DNA of 64,000 nt from Azolla caroliniana (GCA_043228905.1 JBHGNT010000010.1:17174001-17238000); one strand, 5' to 3'. Numbered from the stretch's first letter, positions 1 to 12,790 are shown. Notes: generated from the letters alone by a model not told the origin. A program made the numbers and translations.

Positions 1-2514
1 CATCCCTCAGCAATTCTCTACCCATTTTACCGTGTATTGAAAAAATGGGATTTATTTACCTAACATTCCTTGCACTGATATGATTTGCCATTTCCACTCA
101 CTAGGATCCCACAAAAGGTGATCAATATTGATAATAGTTGTTCCATTTTAAAGCTAAATTTAATGCTAGAATATTATCATAAGAAACCATGCAACTCGGG
201 CCAAGGTGGCATGGCATGTTCTCACATAACCCAAGTCAAGAGGAGGGATGGGTCGATTGATCTCGTCTCTCAGTCCAAAGCACTACTCACCAAATTTGTG
301 GTGCAAGGACTCCGACCAAGGCATGACTGTTGGAAAATATTACTATGACTACACTTCGCTTGCTTTAAGGCACGGACAAGGGCTAAGTGGGCCCCTTAGA
401 CATGATGGATTTCAAACCAAGGTTCTCACGCCAATTGGAGAATAGATTCAATGCATCCTTGTGAAAGGCGTGGTGTGACATAAGATGAGGGCTCAAGTGC
501 GATCAACCTAACTTTAAACCTACTTGAGTCAATCAATGCATCATGTGAAACCCATGTATCTGAGATGAATCTGGTAAACTAATTGGATCAAGTAAGGGTT
601 TGTCATGGGGAAGCATTGTAGAAGGTCTAGGAAAGAGTATAGTATGTTGGAGGCAGTTTATGTCACTGTCACTACAAGATCAAGCCAACATACTCCATGG
701 AATCAAGGGCGGATGGACTATGAGATCTGAAATTATGAACGCTCTATTGCTTTGGGAAGTTGCTAATCCAAGGACAATAATGGAGAAGTGGATAGGCAAT
801 GAGGAGGATGGTTCTTTGTTTCCAAGAGGTAGGGAAACACTAGATATCCAAGGCCATGAACTGCAAGACAATGAGGCACCAACAACAAAGAACATGAAAA
901 TTCGAGAGCTTGCATATATAGGTCATAAGTGGATTATAGATCCAGATTCGATCAAAGTACAACCGGAATGGCACGTATGTGTTTATGAGCACACATGGCT
1001 ACGTAAAGTTAGTTGGAACCCTTTGCGATGGGCATGGTGCCATCCTGATGCGGGACAATGAAGCAAAGTGACCCCCTTCTTCAAATTCACGGTCACTAGA
1101 TTGGGTCGTCACATCTTAGTTGCTCAAACCTATAGAGAACTAATTGCTACAAAGATATGGCACACATACTATGTTCCCCATACAACTATTGTAACCATGT
1201 TTTGGCAGCAATTATGGAAACAACAACACGCTCGGTGAATTGCCACATTCTAATGACTATTAATATATAGGTCACTACCAGTTGGAGCGTGACAACGTGG
1301 AATTCTTAGCTCTTGTAATTGTATAGTGTGCCCCAATGCAACAGATTCAATCTGACACGCTCGGTGGGATTGCCCAGAGACCCAATGTTGAATATCACGA
1401 CGGGGAGTTGGTCACCTATTGCAATTATGTCAAGTGCAAGGCACAATCAAGTGGGGGGATGTATGTTGGTTATCATGGCAGACCCCAGTTGACAGATACA
1501 AACATCAAGAAGAGGGGATGACATTGGTGATAAAGACACAAGTGATCTCGTTCTCCATCACCAACCACTCAACTCTCATTAATGCCAACGCTCAAGTTGT
1601 GTTGGAATTGGTCAACCCAATAACACTTTGGATTCTCTAGAAACAGTGGTGTAGGTTGGTCTTCTTCAATCAAACCATCCATCAGGGGATGTTACTACAG
1701 TAAAAGATATGGAGTGAAGTTGGAGCCACAATAAAGAGCCAATACAAGGCCATCATGGGTAGAACCAATGGAGCCGAAAGAGAATGATTAGCATTCATTC
1801 AACAATGGTCCTCCTCTCCCTTTCTTGAGTCAGTGGGCCTCCACCTACGATGGAACTATCACATTCTTATTGGGATTTGTACATAACGTTCTCATCTATA
1901 AAATTTTATAGCTAATGGAAGGAGTTTTTTTATTTGAAAGAAAAAACAAAGTTTGTAGAATCAAAATTTGAGAGATACATAAAACAATGATCATGGCAAA
2001 ATATGGTTTAATAAATACAATCTTTGGAGGCATCTAATCTTTCTGGTGATCAACAATCTACATTTCCAAAATGACAAACTGTGAACAGATTCACCTTTGG
2101 CCTCTAGGCCTGTCGAAACCACATGGTCACCGAGGTAGAGCACAATCTACCGAAATCGGCATAGGTTAGATGCCATTAATGGAACATGGTAATCCCATAT
2201 TCATGTGTGCGTCCGTAAGGGCTAGGCATGTAACGAGGTATGGGTGGAGAAAGACCCAAAAAGCAAGTACTATATAAGTTTTGTAAATGGAGATGACTAT
2301 TGCACGAGTGCAATGTGTCATGCATGTGAGTGAATTTATTTCATATTAAACACAATGCCATTGGTTTTCGCACATTAAAAGTTCTAATATTAGAAACCAC
2401 TAAATGCAGAAGAGAATTGTAACTATATTAATAAGGAGAAAATTAAAACAAGCAAGAAAAAATGCATCGGGATAGGTGCCCTTGGATTGTTATGAAAGAT
2501 CAAACTAATGATAT
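1..2514. other. No recognisable gene
   Basis: About 2.5 kb without a gene I can name. A plus-strand reading frame of 153 codons at 600-1061 opens with TTG, resembles no family I know and has no splice partners. Two short stretches near 1230 and 1360 share a phrase (CACGCTCGGTG), which suggests an internally repeated, decayed mobile element. A purine-rich run near 1510 and another near 1683 could be old polypurine tracts, but no LTR pair is visible. I treat it as degenerate repeat DNA. Confidence 0.4.
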
Positions 2515-2699
2515 TGTGAAATGCACATAAAGAGAATCCAAACCAGTTTTCTTAGATTCTTACTTCTTGCTCAATTTATGATAGATACAAAGGTACCCAT
2601 TTGGGTTAGTTTAGCTACATGCGTGCTAAAAGGGTGGCACAAAGGAACACATGTACACAACAACATGAAGACATACACTTGCATCAAAGGGACACCACA
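2515..2699. repeat. Dispersed ~185-bp LTR-like repeat, copy a
   Basis: First of three related copies in the first 6 kb. It opens with TGTGAAATGCACA and closes with GACACCACA, so it has TG...CA ends as LTRs do. Shared internal phrases with the other copies are TTCTTACTTCTTG, ACCCATTTGGGTT, GGGTGGCACAAAGGAACACA and CATCAAAGGGACACC. No target-site duplication is visible. A short LTR or LTR fragment of a gypsy element is the best guess, because another copy directly follows the gypsy integrase. Confidence 0.55.
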
Positions 2700-2906
2700 T
2701 TCCCCCCCTGAGAGAAACAAGGAGTTTTACGATATGAGGAAAGGACGGGTGCTAGAACATGGGCCTGGGGTGACATAGGGCTTGATGCAAGCAACATGGG
2801 CAGAGGTGAATCGGTTGTTGGAATTGTGTTAGGAGCAAGTTGGCGAGTTGGGACTCCATGAATGAGGTGGTAGGGGCTAACACTTTACCCCGCTTCTCCA
2901 CCAATA

Positions 2907-3138
2907 TGTGAAATGCACACAAAGAGAATCCAAACCAGCATGCTTAGCTTCTTACTTCTTGGTCAATTTATAGTAGATTCAAAGGTACCCATTTGTGTTG
3001 GCTTAGCAACATGCGTGTTGAAAGGGTGTGCTAAAAGGGTGGCACAAAGGTACCCATTTGGGTTGGCTTAGCTACATGTGTGCTAAAAGGGTGTGCTAAA
3101 AGGATGGCACAAAGGAACACATGTAGGCAACCACATTC
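2907..3138. repeat. Dispersed LTR-like repeat, copy b, with internal duplication
   Basis: Second copy, starting with the same TGTGAAATGCACA phrase. It contains a short internal tandem duplication: the segment with GTACCCATTTG...GGTGTGCTAAAAGG occurs twice. It runs almost directly into the gypsy reverse transcriptase fragment at about 3139 and lacks the CATCAAAGGG end seen in copies a and c. Proximity to the RT domain supports an origin in the same broken gypsy element or a neighbouring relative. Confidence 0.55.
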
Positions 3139-3440
3139 CGCACACGTTGCAAGTTGTTCCAATTCACCCGCATGTCATTCGGCCTATCTAATGTCGGCAA
3201 CACATTCCAACACATGGCCAACTCCATCTTCGCCTCCCTCATCAGCAAACGCATCCTCCTCGTTTATCTCGGCGACATCCTTATCCACACTACCACTTGG
3301 GAGAACCATCTACCAACTCTCGTTGAAGTCCTCACTCGCATAACTAAGCATAACTTGCAACTCCAATTGAAGAAGTGTATGTTACTCCCCTCTGGAGGAA
3401 TACACTCTCGGTTACTACTCTCGAATAATCGGACCAAGGT
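3139..3440 (+). pseudogene. Ty3/gypsy reverse transcriptase fragment
   Basis: The plus-strand frame at 3154-3450 reads as the middle of a gypsy RT. It has the FGL-N---TFQ-M motif (FGLSNVGNTFQHMAN), then a changed version of the catalytic box (VYLGDILI where the family has V-Y-x-D-D-I-L), then the KCML-SGG segment that leads to the RNase H part. The first catalytic Asp appears replaced by Gly. There is no gag or protease upstream, and the frame ends soon after SNNR. It is a dead fragment of a retrotransposon polyprotein. Confidence 0.8.
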
Positions 3441-4070
3441 ATTGTGGTAGGAAGGAGGGAAAGAGCTTCAGATCGTCCCCTAGACTAGGCACTCAACTGG
3501 TCCGCCGAATACAAGAGCTAGGGGTAACTTTACTCTAGGGGATCCAAGATATCTCACTTTGAGGATATCCAACTCGCCTGCTCTGTTTGACACTTGGAGA
3601 CACAAACTGATTCCTATAGACTTGCAAGGAACACCGGAATAGATATCCTGTCGAATCGGCTATAGCCAATTCGGGCACACAACTACACAGTAACACAAGA
3701 TCAACATGTTATAACACAGATAGACAATACAGAATAATATATTAAGGTTACATCTTTGTTAGAAGTACTGATCGACTATTGGTATAGTCTCTATTCAGTC
3801 AGAAATGCCCACTCCTCATGTACAACTATTCATCTAAATCTACCTCTTCCTCTCTCATTCACATAGTCCGTATATAATATTCCATGCTTCCTATTTCAGG
3901 GGATCATGGTTAGTTACAATCGTTTTTGGTGTTATAGTAACGCCGCATTCGGATCTTGGTCGGCTCCCTTCATTTGGCTTTTTGTGCTTAGCTTCCTGCC
4001 TCCTTTCACACCTTCGGTCGTCTTGCCCGACCAACGGTGTCATTGGAGAAGCACCAACCCCCGTTTTCTT
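3441..4070. other. ~630-bp segment of unknown origin between two gypsy fragments
   Basis: This stretch separates two pieces of gypsy pol. The gypsy codons for the Leu-Ser-Asn/Ser-Asn-Arg stretch occur on both sides, at about 3416-3434 and 4073-4093, but with different synonymous codons. This is therefore not a simple insertion with a target-site duplication. The segment itself has no domain I recognise. It could be a solo LTR or the scar of recombination between two gypsy copies. Confidence 0.45.
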
Positions 4071-5607
4071 AGCTTCTTCATCTCTAGCAACAGAATCTGT
4101 ATGGACCCTACAAAGGTAGTTGACATCACCAACCATCCCTGCCCCACCTTACTAAATACATTGCAACATTTTTTGGCCATGATCACCTTTTCCCTCCGAT
4201 TCATCATGAACCTTGCCTCTGTCACTTTTCCTCTTTGCCGGCTCTTAAAGAAAGATGGGACACTTGTTTGGGATCTTGCTTGCGAAGACAATGTTCATCA
4301 CCTAACAATGGTCCAGGAATCAGGGTTGCTCGCCCATCCTAACTTTGGCCAACCAACCATTCACATTGCAGATAGATGCCTCAAACCATGGGTTAAGAGT
4401 TGTTCTCTTGCAAGAAGATTACCACGAGCAAGAAAAGGCGGTCGCCCTCATTAGCCGAACTCTCACGCCAACTACTCAACCACTGAGAAGGAATTACTTG
4501 CAATGGTTTAGTCTTTCTAGCGTTTTTTCACCCATACCTTCATGGCAGATAGGTTACAGTTGAGACTGACCTCCAGCCCTTGCTTTCTCTTATCCATCAA
4601 CCTCACCCCCCCAAGCCGCTTGTTACGATGGATGCTAGCACCCCAAGATTATCAATTTACCCTCTCCTATCGGAAAGGTGTAACCAATTTGGCCGTTGAT
4701 AGTCTCTCTCACACTTACTTCTAGGTTGTCTAATTTCTCCTTGAGCCATCCGGTCCTCCGCTGCCACAACTCGCTACACTTCAACAACATGAGACCACCA
4801 TCTAAGAGATAACCCATCAGTTGTGCTCCCTCCAACCATTTCCCTCACAGCAGCGGTTCATGTACCGCGATAACTTGGTGTTCTTCATTCAAGCACATCA
4901 CGAGCCGAGCCTCTACATCCCTCGTGCCCTACAACAAATGTACCTCCAATTTTATCACGACCACCCACAAGGTTCTCGAAAAATTACACCTCAAGTATTA
5001 CTGGCCCAACATGCGGCACTCTGTCTCTACCTACATCAAACAATGTGTTTTGTGTCAACACATCAAACCTATAGGAAAGCTCGTTGGAACAATCCAGCCC
5101 ATCACCATCACATCGCCTTTCGAGCTCGTCGGATGGGATTTCATGGAACCTTTTCCCAAATCCCCCAGAGGCAACAAGTATATCTTGGTCATAACCAAAT
5201 ACCTCACCAGATGGGTTGAAAGCATTGTCATCCCTGACGTCCCTACGCCAACCATCGCCTCCAAACTATTACACAAGGTAATTATTCAGCATGGTTGCCC
5301 CATCCAACTATTATTTGATCAAGGCCGCTAGTTCCATAGGGATGTCCTCAACGTCGTTGCGGCTCAACTAGGTGTCCAACTGGCGTTTACATCCCCATAC
5401 GATCCACAGACAAATGGCCTCACCAAACACCTCAACAAGACCCTCAAGTAGGAGGTTGCTGCTTATATTGATCCATGCCACAAAACCTGGGATCAAATAT
5501 TGCCTTCTGTCACCTACCCCTACAATACATGCGTCAACATGGACCAACCTTTTTCAAACACTCTATGGGCACAACCCTCGCCTCCCACCAGAATCGTCCA
5601 TTGATGT
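4071..5607 (+). pseudogene. Ty3/gypsy RNase H and integrase remnant
   Basis: This is a broken plus-strand gypsy pol. From left to right there is the RT/RNase H linker (RICMDPTKV...), RNase H-like text around 4345-4720 (LQIDASNHGLRVVLLQE), and an integrase at about 4870-5600. The integrase shows an HHCC-type zinc segment ending in CVLCQHIKP at about 5041-5070, followed by a DDE core beginning VGWDFMEPFPKSPRGNKYILV. Several stops and frame changes break it, for example TAG at about 5329. The text stops inside the integrase C-terminal part near 5607, where copy c of the LTR-like repeat begins. Confidence 0.85.
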
Positions 5608-5610
5608 CCA

Positions 5611-5787
5611 TTCCAAACCAGCTTGCTTAGCTTCTTACTTCTTGCTCAATTTATAGTAGATACAAAGGCACCCATTTGGGTTGGCTTACCTACATGTGTG
5701 GTATAAGGGTGTGCTAAAAGGGTGGCACAAAGGAACACATGTACACCACCATGTGAAGGCATGCACTTGCATCAAAGGGACACCACA
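5611..5787. repeat. Dispersed LTR-like repeat, copy c
   Basis: Third copy of the ~185-bp repeat, beginning at TCCAAACCAG and ending at GGGACACCACA. It abuts the truncated gypsy integrase. Its position after pol fits a 3' LTR fragment, although the rest of the integrase and the polypurine tract are missing. Confidence 0.55.
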
Positions 5788-5799
5788 ATATTATTGGAT

Positions 5800-6200
5800 A
5801 ATAAAGAAATAAATGAGAATGTTGTTCCTCACGACCACCCTCGAGTGAAGGATTTGAGACGATCCCTAAACCTCGATGGTGTCCCATATCACCGCGTATG
5901 ATCTAGAGATGTAGCTCGGCTTAGATTAGATGTAGATGATAGGCGCCTTGAAACAAATGCTTTGCCAAACCACCAAATTCTCAAATGCTCACCAGGGAGA
6001 TGTAAAATGAGGTTGCTAGTCCCATATTTATATCTTAAGCCAAAGGGCCCTTGACCACCACATAGGTCCCTATCTGTTGTAGACCATGGTAGGTTGCCTT
6101 AAACCCTAGGGTAATTATCCTACCTCATTTATTTATTTATGATAAATTATCCTTTCCATTCAAACTTAAAGTTTTGTCCATAACATACTCCCCCTCTTAA
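5800..6200 (-). mobile_element. LTR-like remnant with polypurine tract (minus strand)
   Basis: Read on the minus strand, a polypurine run (AAGAGGGGGAG, at about 6187-6199) follows the gypsy gag fragment and is followed by TATGTTATGGAC, an LTR-like start. The sequence continues to about 5800 with an ACCCTAGGG stretch and AT-rich text. The order gag, polypurine tract, LTR implies that pol was lost or never present. The far LTR end and target-site duplication are not identified. Confidence 0.4.
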
Positions 6201-6254
6201 AGAAATCGCACTCTTGCAATAAGAATTGAGGAAATTTTGTAACTCGGGCCACAC

Positions 6255-6880
6255 TCAATCTTCTGCGTTTCTATCCTTTGAGGAATTTTTCTCAACCACC
6301 TTGGTTGAGCACACCTTCACTAAAGCCACCTTGGCTCTAACTCGAGTAGTCAGTTCCTCTTCCTCTTCCTCTTCCACCAATTCGACTTGTGCTTTTGGTA
6401 CTCGATAGGAACCCCCTTCTTGCTTAGGGCACTCCTCCAAGCTTGTTACTTCAAGCTTCTCTACTTCCTTTCTCAATGAAGGTCGCAATATGAAAAGAAA
6501 AACTTGCAACCTATCAAAATCATCCATGTTAGTAATCGGCAATATCTTTGATACTTATTAACATACTCCCAGAGTTTCTTAAACTCTTACTTTAAATTTC
6601 TCTACTCATCCTATAGCTTGTAAGGCTCATTGGGTGGGATGAAGTACTCCCGCATCCATACCTTGAAATCCTCTCAATCCTTGGCCTCTTCTCCTCCATC
6701 AAGAGGTCCCAATTGTAGATGTCTTACTCAATGGTATTGGCTTACTATGTCCACCAATGCTTGTGGTCACACACAACATTGCTCCAAGTAGCTCTCCATC
6801 ACGTGGATCCACTTGTTGACTACAAGGGACTCCCTCACTCCTACGTACTCCTTCAAGATGACTGACTTGTAGGTTCCATA
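6255..6880 (-). pseudogene. Ty3/gypsy gag fragment
   Basis: The minus strand reads as a retrotransposon gag domain with several stops. Recognisable pieces, in order, are a K-W-I/H-MESYLE-like stretch near 6790, MREYFIPPNEPYKL with a nearby stop at about 6605-6655, and MDDFDRLQVFLFILRPSLRK followed by EVEKLEVTSLEE (6430-6530). This is the usual wording of the plant gypsy capsid domain. A Glu-rich stretch and a Lys/Val-rich tail follow. It is unlike the gag of the copia elements further along. Confidence 0.65.
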
Positions 6881-6900
6881 CTCTAATTCCTACTCATACA

Positions 6901-7430
6901 TAGATATATATAAGGGAATTCAAAATTTCCTTTCCTTATGTCTTTTTCTTCTCCATTTGTTTTTCCTTTATGTGATGCTAAACGTGATGTTTATCGAAAC
7001 ACAAAAGTGTGGGGTATAACGTCACAATCTGCATCGTATTTGAGAGATGTTAACACCCTATTCTATGTTTAATTTAGTGCTAGGAGGGCAAACTATCTTA
7101 TGAGAATGAGATAATAGTTACATGCAGTGCATGCAAAGAGGGTAATGGAAAAAAGGATGTCGATGTAAGAGAATATACTTGATCCAAGTTTAGATTAACG
7201 TTTATGGTTAAACTTCAATCTTAAAAGCCTAGTTCTTGAGCGTAAATTATTTTCGCTTACTTTATCTAATGTATTATCTTACGCTTTGTTTGCAATCAAA
7301 CCCTGACTTATATCTTAATTGGACAATGTAGCATTTTGTTCTAATTTAGTGTGAGGTTTTCATAATACATCTCATTAACTAAACCAAACTAAGTTTCATA
7401 TACTCTATAATGGGTGGCACAAGTAATATT
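6901..7430. other. AT-rich spacer, nothing recognised
   Basis: About 530 bp of AT-rich DNA between the gypsy gag remnant and the LINE tail. No open frame, RNA gene or repeat structure that I can support. Confidence 0.4.
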
Positions 7431-7435
7431 TTGTG

Positions 7436-8479
7436 GTTGGCTACAATATTTTATTTTATTTTTTTTCCAAAAAAAACACTACTTCCCATTAGTTAGCAAA
7501 AGAATTACATCGAAGAACAGCCATAATCAAAACAACATAATCCTCACCTAACTATTTACAACAAGAGTAACCCACTGCCTCTTTTTACATAGTGACCACC
7601 ATGGTGACCACATATTCACAACGAAGCCAATGGCGGAAACAGCCATCTTGGTGCTTGGTAATTCCATTTAGGACCAGACGCTGAATTAACCATCATAGGA
7701 GAGCGACCCCATTTCAGCAAAAACTTTGAGCGAGCCCTGTCTGCTGCATCTGAGTTCCCTTCAATTGAGTTGTACTGTCCGCGCAGCCAAGATACCAGCT
7801 CGAACCAAATGTTTAGCAACACCTCACCGCTTGGGAGTTTTCGTTGCTGAAAAACAAACATACATCGTCTGGTCCAAATGTGCCAGACCGAGAAGCATGC
7901 CACCAACATCCATATCTCCTCAAAAAAACCAGAGTTTGTACCAGGTTCTACTCCAACACTTTTGAATACACTGCCGCCCTACAATATAAAACCATGACCA
8001 TGTGGATTTAATTGTTCCGCCCAACCTTCCTTAGTTAGTTTCAAACCCTGTAAGGACCCCCACACAACTCTCCCATTCACCCCGCATGCTGCCACTATCC
8101 TGAGACTTCGACCCCAAATGTTGATTGCCTCTGCACAATTCCAAAAACAGTGAGGTATCGATTCCAAAGAGTGACCACATAACAGGCAACCAGCCTCCCC
8201 ACCACGAGACCTCATCCACTCCCCTACCGGTAACGCCTTATGACTAAGAAGCCAAAACCACACCTTGATTTTTTCTGGCATATCAGATGCCCATAGTCTC
8301 CGCCAAAACGACTTCAACAAGTCATCTGATATGCCTTTATCCCTCCAACTATTGCGAGTTTGAGCAGCACCCACTGATTTGGAGCCAATGATTTGCCTTC
8401 CGAGCTTAGTACTATAATCAAAAAACCCCACCAGAAAGTATTTTCTTAGAATGACCCATTCATAATAGAATATGTACAA
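7436..8479 (-). pseudogene. LINE ORF2 3' end (zf-RVT region), minus strand
   Basis: Minus-strand frames at 7979-8479 and 7616-7909 encode the C-terminal region of a plant non-LTR retrotransposon polyprotein. The first holds the zf-RVT domain: WASDMPEKIKVWFWLLSHKALPVGEWM, then C-L-L-C-x-H...H-C-F-W-N-C as zinc ligands. The second holds the usual tail with SVWHIWTRRCMFVF and WFELVSWLRGQ. A TAG and frame change near 7970 separate them. Downstream on the minus strand comes a short 3' UTR ending in an AAATA-type A-rich tail at about 7436-7460. The 5' part of the element (ORF1, endonuclease, RT core) is missing, as expected for a 5'-truncated copy. Confidence 0.8.
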
Positions 8480-11400
8480 TTTTAGTTGGTTTCAACACGA
8501 CATATTTTAAAAAACATACAGCTTTGAAAAAACCCATTGTTGAGAATTTCATCAATTTTTAGAGAATCTTTAAAGAGAAACTACATTACATGTTAAAGTA
8601 TTGTAGACAATGTGTGTCTTTTTTGTGCATGTGCTTTTTGTAACGTTTATATGAAGCTACAATATGGAGCAAGATTTAAGCGAACTACATTAGCTTTGAG
8701 AAATTGATATGAAGGGAGAAAACAAATAAATATTGAGAGATTTTATGTGAAATGAGGTATGTAAAGTTAGACTTTGGATAAAATGTCGAGGCTTGAAAGG
8801 TTGGACCTAATAATATAGTTGAGGATATAGTTTAATGCAAACTTATTTGGGAGTAATTTAATTCACCTTTTTGAATCATTTGTTGAAGTGTTCTTGTAAT
8901 TGATGGATGGAATTCTTGACTTTACCAACATATATGTCAAAAGTTATCATGCACAACAATGATCAACATATCCTCATTATTTATGCAAAATACACTCTAA
9001 CATTTCTTAAAGTGATAAATTTAGGGGAGATTGTTGAAGATAATGTGTGAATGAGGTTTGTTTTGAGACCTAATAGTTTTCGATAATCAAGATAAGAGAT
9101 TTTGACAATCTTATATGAGCATGTATGGGTTAGTGGATTGAATTTTCCATCAGTGAGTTTTTCTATGCTAGATAGTATGGATGTCAAATATGTTGATAAT
9201 AATAATCTTAGTGCCCAAAGTTAGAAACAAAAACTAGCCTCAATGAGTATGAAGGACAACTACAACTATGCACATATGTAATTAGGTCATATCTAACTGT
9301 AAACTCGTAATATATAGATATTGTATAGTCTAGAATTACATTGTCACGACACATTGTGAATAGATAAAACACTGACATATTCATAAAAGATATCGTTGTT
9401 GCAAATTTATGTCTACATTATTTAATTATAGGTGTACATAGGAACATTATATATAGTCTTTTGATTTTAATTTTGCAGGCACACAATGATTTCTCTTTAT
9501 TGTTGTACTCTGATTATGTATATCTATCACACCTCCTTGGTGTCGGTGGGATTTTAGAAGAAAATTCTATTCTTGTTGAATATTACATGTTTTACAACTC
9601 ATTCAATTTTGTTGTTTTGTGTCGGTGAATTTTGGTATAAATCATGTAGAGCGAATAAAAGAGATGTTAAGTACAAATATAGTGTGAACAAAGATAACAA
9701 AAGCTTACACTTGTGAAGAAATATCAAAGACCCTACCTATATATTATCAACCTTGTAAGAACTTTGTGAGTTATAGTGGCATTGGTTAATGACCCCAATT
9801 AGAGTTCTTAAGGTTGCGTTCATGAGAGGCCTTAGGATAGGGGATGTGGGGTGCTCAGTGCTCAGTGCTCACATGGTGGAAAATCATTGTTTTTAGATAA
9901 AAACAAGTTCCAAGCATAAAATGGGGAACCAAAACCTTTGCATGTGAATAATGTTGCAAGTAGAATGAGAATTAGTGATCAAACAATTACACAACCTTTT
10001 TATACACTTAAATGGCATAGTATTGGTTTCCTAATCCTTGTATGTAGAAAAGTGCGTGCTTTGTGAATTTGGCCTAAGCTATATTTTATTTTGAAATTAA
10101 AAGATAAGTTCATTTAGATGTCCATGGTGTATGTATGCCCATGTGGTTATCTCTATGGAAGTATTTGCTATTGATGATTCCTCTACATATCAATGAAACT
10201 TACCACATGATGAGTATATTTCTTGTGAACTTTGTGATATGCTCTTGGTGCACATTGTCATGACGTAAGCTTCACCACATGTATACAAACATCATGGTTC
10301 TTAGAAAGCAAATAAGTGATAGAGAGAAATAGAATGACAAAGGATTATTGTTTATGTTTTGATAAACTTGAAAATCGTAGTCTTAATCCTCTTGCTAGAT
10401 TATTCTAGTTATACCTTTGGAAGACCATGCATGTTGGCCAAGTGGTGTTTATGCAGTAGATGCACTAGTCATGTTGGTCCACTAGCCTCCATCTATGGTG
10501 AATATCTTACTAAAGTAGATAAATACAAATATATGTTTTGATTAGCTACATTTAATCTATTGATAATAACTATTCCTATAACAAATACGCTAGTGCTTCA
10601 ATTCATGACAACAATTTGCGAGTATAATCAAATTGCCATCAAAAGTTTTTCACATAATCTTGTGAAAACCATATGACAACATTTGGTATGCGTAGAGACA
10701 ATTCACATGAGTAGTTCTCATTGGATTTGAGCAATTGCAGAGAGCAAGACATATGTTATTATCTTCCTCGGAGGTTAAATATTACCTACGGAACCAAAAG
10801 ATAAACTTTCTTGAGTACAAGTGACTCTTATTGTTCAAGAATTTTGCTAATGAATGGGCAATCAAGAGTGCACATTGAGATTGTCGAAGGAATGTGTACT
10901 TCCAAACTTGTTCAGAGCTAAAATATGCATGTCTCCGCACATGTGACTCAATGGCATGTCTCACATTGAAAATAATGTCGATAAATAAAACAATGTGTAT
11001 ATATATATAGAGAGAGAGAGATAAACTAAGAGGCCATTCGCAAACATCATTAGCCAATCTTCCAAAAGTATAATGCATATAGAGATTTATGGTTGTTTCT
11101 ATCTTGGACGTAAAATTTTATGAGGGGTCATCTACTTGGACCCAATTGCAAATTTTAAAATACAAGTGGTAGGTGCCATCATTTTCATTATGAAATTTAA
11201 TTTTGGGGATAAAAAGTCACTCCACATGGGGTGAGGATTAAATTACTACCTTGTGAACATATTGCACTCTATTAATCCAGCAATAGCATGTGCCTAGAAT
11301 AAGGTGTAGCTAAAAATATACGAATTTATGAAGTAGGATTGGCTCGGATAAGTTTTATGATAGATTTAAAATCGGGCATTCTTTTAACATGCTCTTATAT

Positions 11401-12723
11401 TTAGAGTCAAGCTTCTAATGTAGGAGATATATAGAGTCAAGAATTTACCCATTCAGCTCATAAAAACATAGGAGTTTGGCATAGTAGTGGATCGACAACA
11501 TGAAAAAGAAAAGGGTGAAAGTTATTGTGTTTTTCAGTGCATTCATTGTACATGTGCCATGTATATGTATTGTTCTAGAGTTATGAAGCTAGATGTCAAT
11601 TGAGACAAAATTGATCCACTAGAACATAAAAGGAATTGAGAAAAGTGAACACGCTAGAATTTATATGCGATGGAAAAGGTGTGTAAATTTGAGAAAAGTG
11701 TAATGATTTCTTTTAGGAAAGCTAGTTGTGTTTAAAATTATTGACTTACTTAGGGATGGGTTGTACGGTGTACCCCTCAAGTTGAAGTGATGTAGGAACG
11801 AAGACGAGAGGAAACACAATTTTTCATATAGTATTTGGTTGGCTAGAACTAAAAAATTTTACTTCAAATTTTTGAGTTTGAAGGTCATGTCTATCAGATA
11901 TGGTGCTAGTGGGATAAAGGCATTTCTGAGGTGAAATCCTTATTATGATTGTCTCTCCCAAAGGCCTTAGCTACAACACTTTACATATTCGAACAGTCAC
12001 CGCAAATTCCTTTTGTTTTTTTTGTTTACATTGGAACACTCATCCGACACACCCTTCTACTTTTCTATAATTCTTTGTGAAGCCATTACTTCTGATAAGT
12101 CCCCTACGTAGTACCAATCAACATTACACTATATGTCAATGTCCACCCTAACTAAGATCCTACAACATAAAGATACTTGTAAGATTTTTTGTTTGATGTG
12201 AATTGAAAGATATATGCGGTGAGCACATATACACCCATATAAAATGATAGGTAGGTTTTTATTATCTTCCCCAAACATGTTAAACAAAGAAGTGGTTGTA
12301 GTGGGTGGGGGCCATGACGAAACTAATGGTATCCTTTCTAACTTTTCTATGTGCTCACAATATTAACTTTGTCGGCAAGCTTTTTTCCAAAACAAGATGA
12401 AAGGGGTAATATTGTCATTTGGTGAACACTTCCAATCATATGTATAGAAATATAATTAGGATCAACATTATGCAACCGAAACGACCCATGAGTCTTGACA
12501 AAATCGCATAAACAAATTCCCCCGTTCATATACATGTGAAGCAATCTATCATCAATTGTCGAGGTAGCATGTTTACGTATATATTTGCATCTTGTGTTGA
12601 CGGAGGTGATTCAGGACGTGTTCTGCAGCCAACCTATTCATCGAGGATATTTTCATAGGAGCTCATGTCGTCACGATTCTAAATCTATAGCGTCGTAGTC
12701 CTGGTGCTATGCTCGTGATATGT

Positions 12724-12726
<3 letters not shown>
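8480..12726. other. AT-rich region without recognisable gene
   Basis: About 4.2 kb with dense stops in all frames. A minus-strand 68-codon frame at 8981-9187 has a faint copia-gag flavour (SIEKLTDGKF) but no further support. A short GA run lies at about 11006-11021. I see no splice-linked exons, tRNA cloverleaf or LTR pair. It is most likely old, unrecognisable repeat DNA. Confidence 0.4.

Positions 12727-12790
<64 letters not shown>
12727..12790. repeat. (TC)32 microsatellite
   Basis: Pure TC dinucleotide array of 64 bp. It opens long artificial reading frames of Arg-Glu or Ser-Leu repeats on the two strands. These are not genes. Confidence 0.97.

Noticed and set aside
600-1061. 153-codon frame as a real gene
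   Set aside because: It starts with TTG, shows no recognisable motif, and lies in a region with repeat-like phrases. Kept only as part of an anonymous region.
8981-9187. Faint copia-gag-like peptide on the minus strand
   Set aside because: Only a few residues resemble gag openings, with no continuing domain or nearby LTR.
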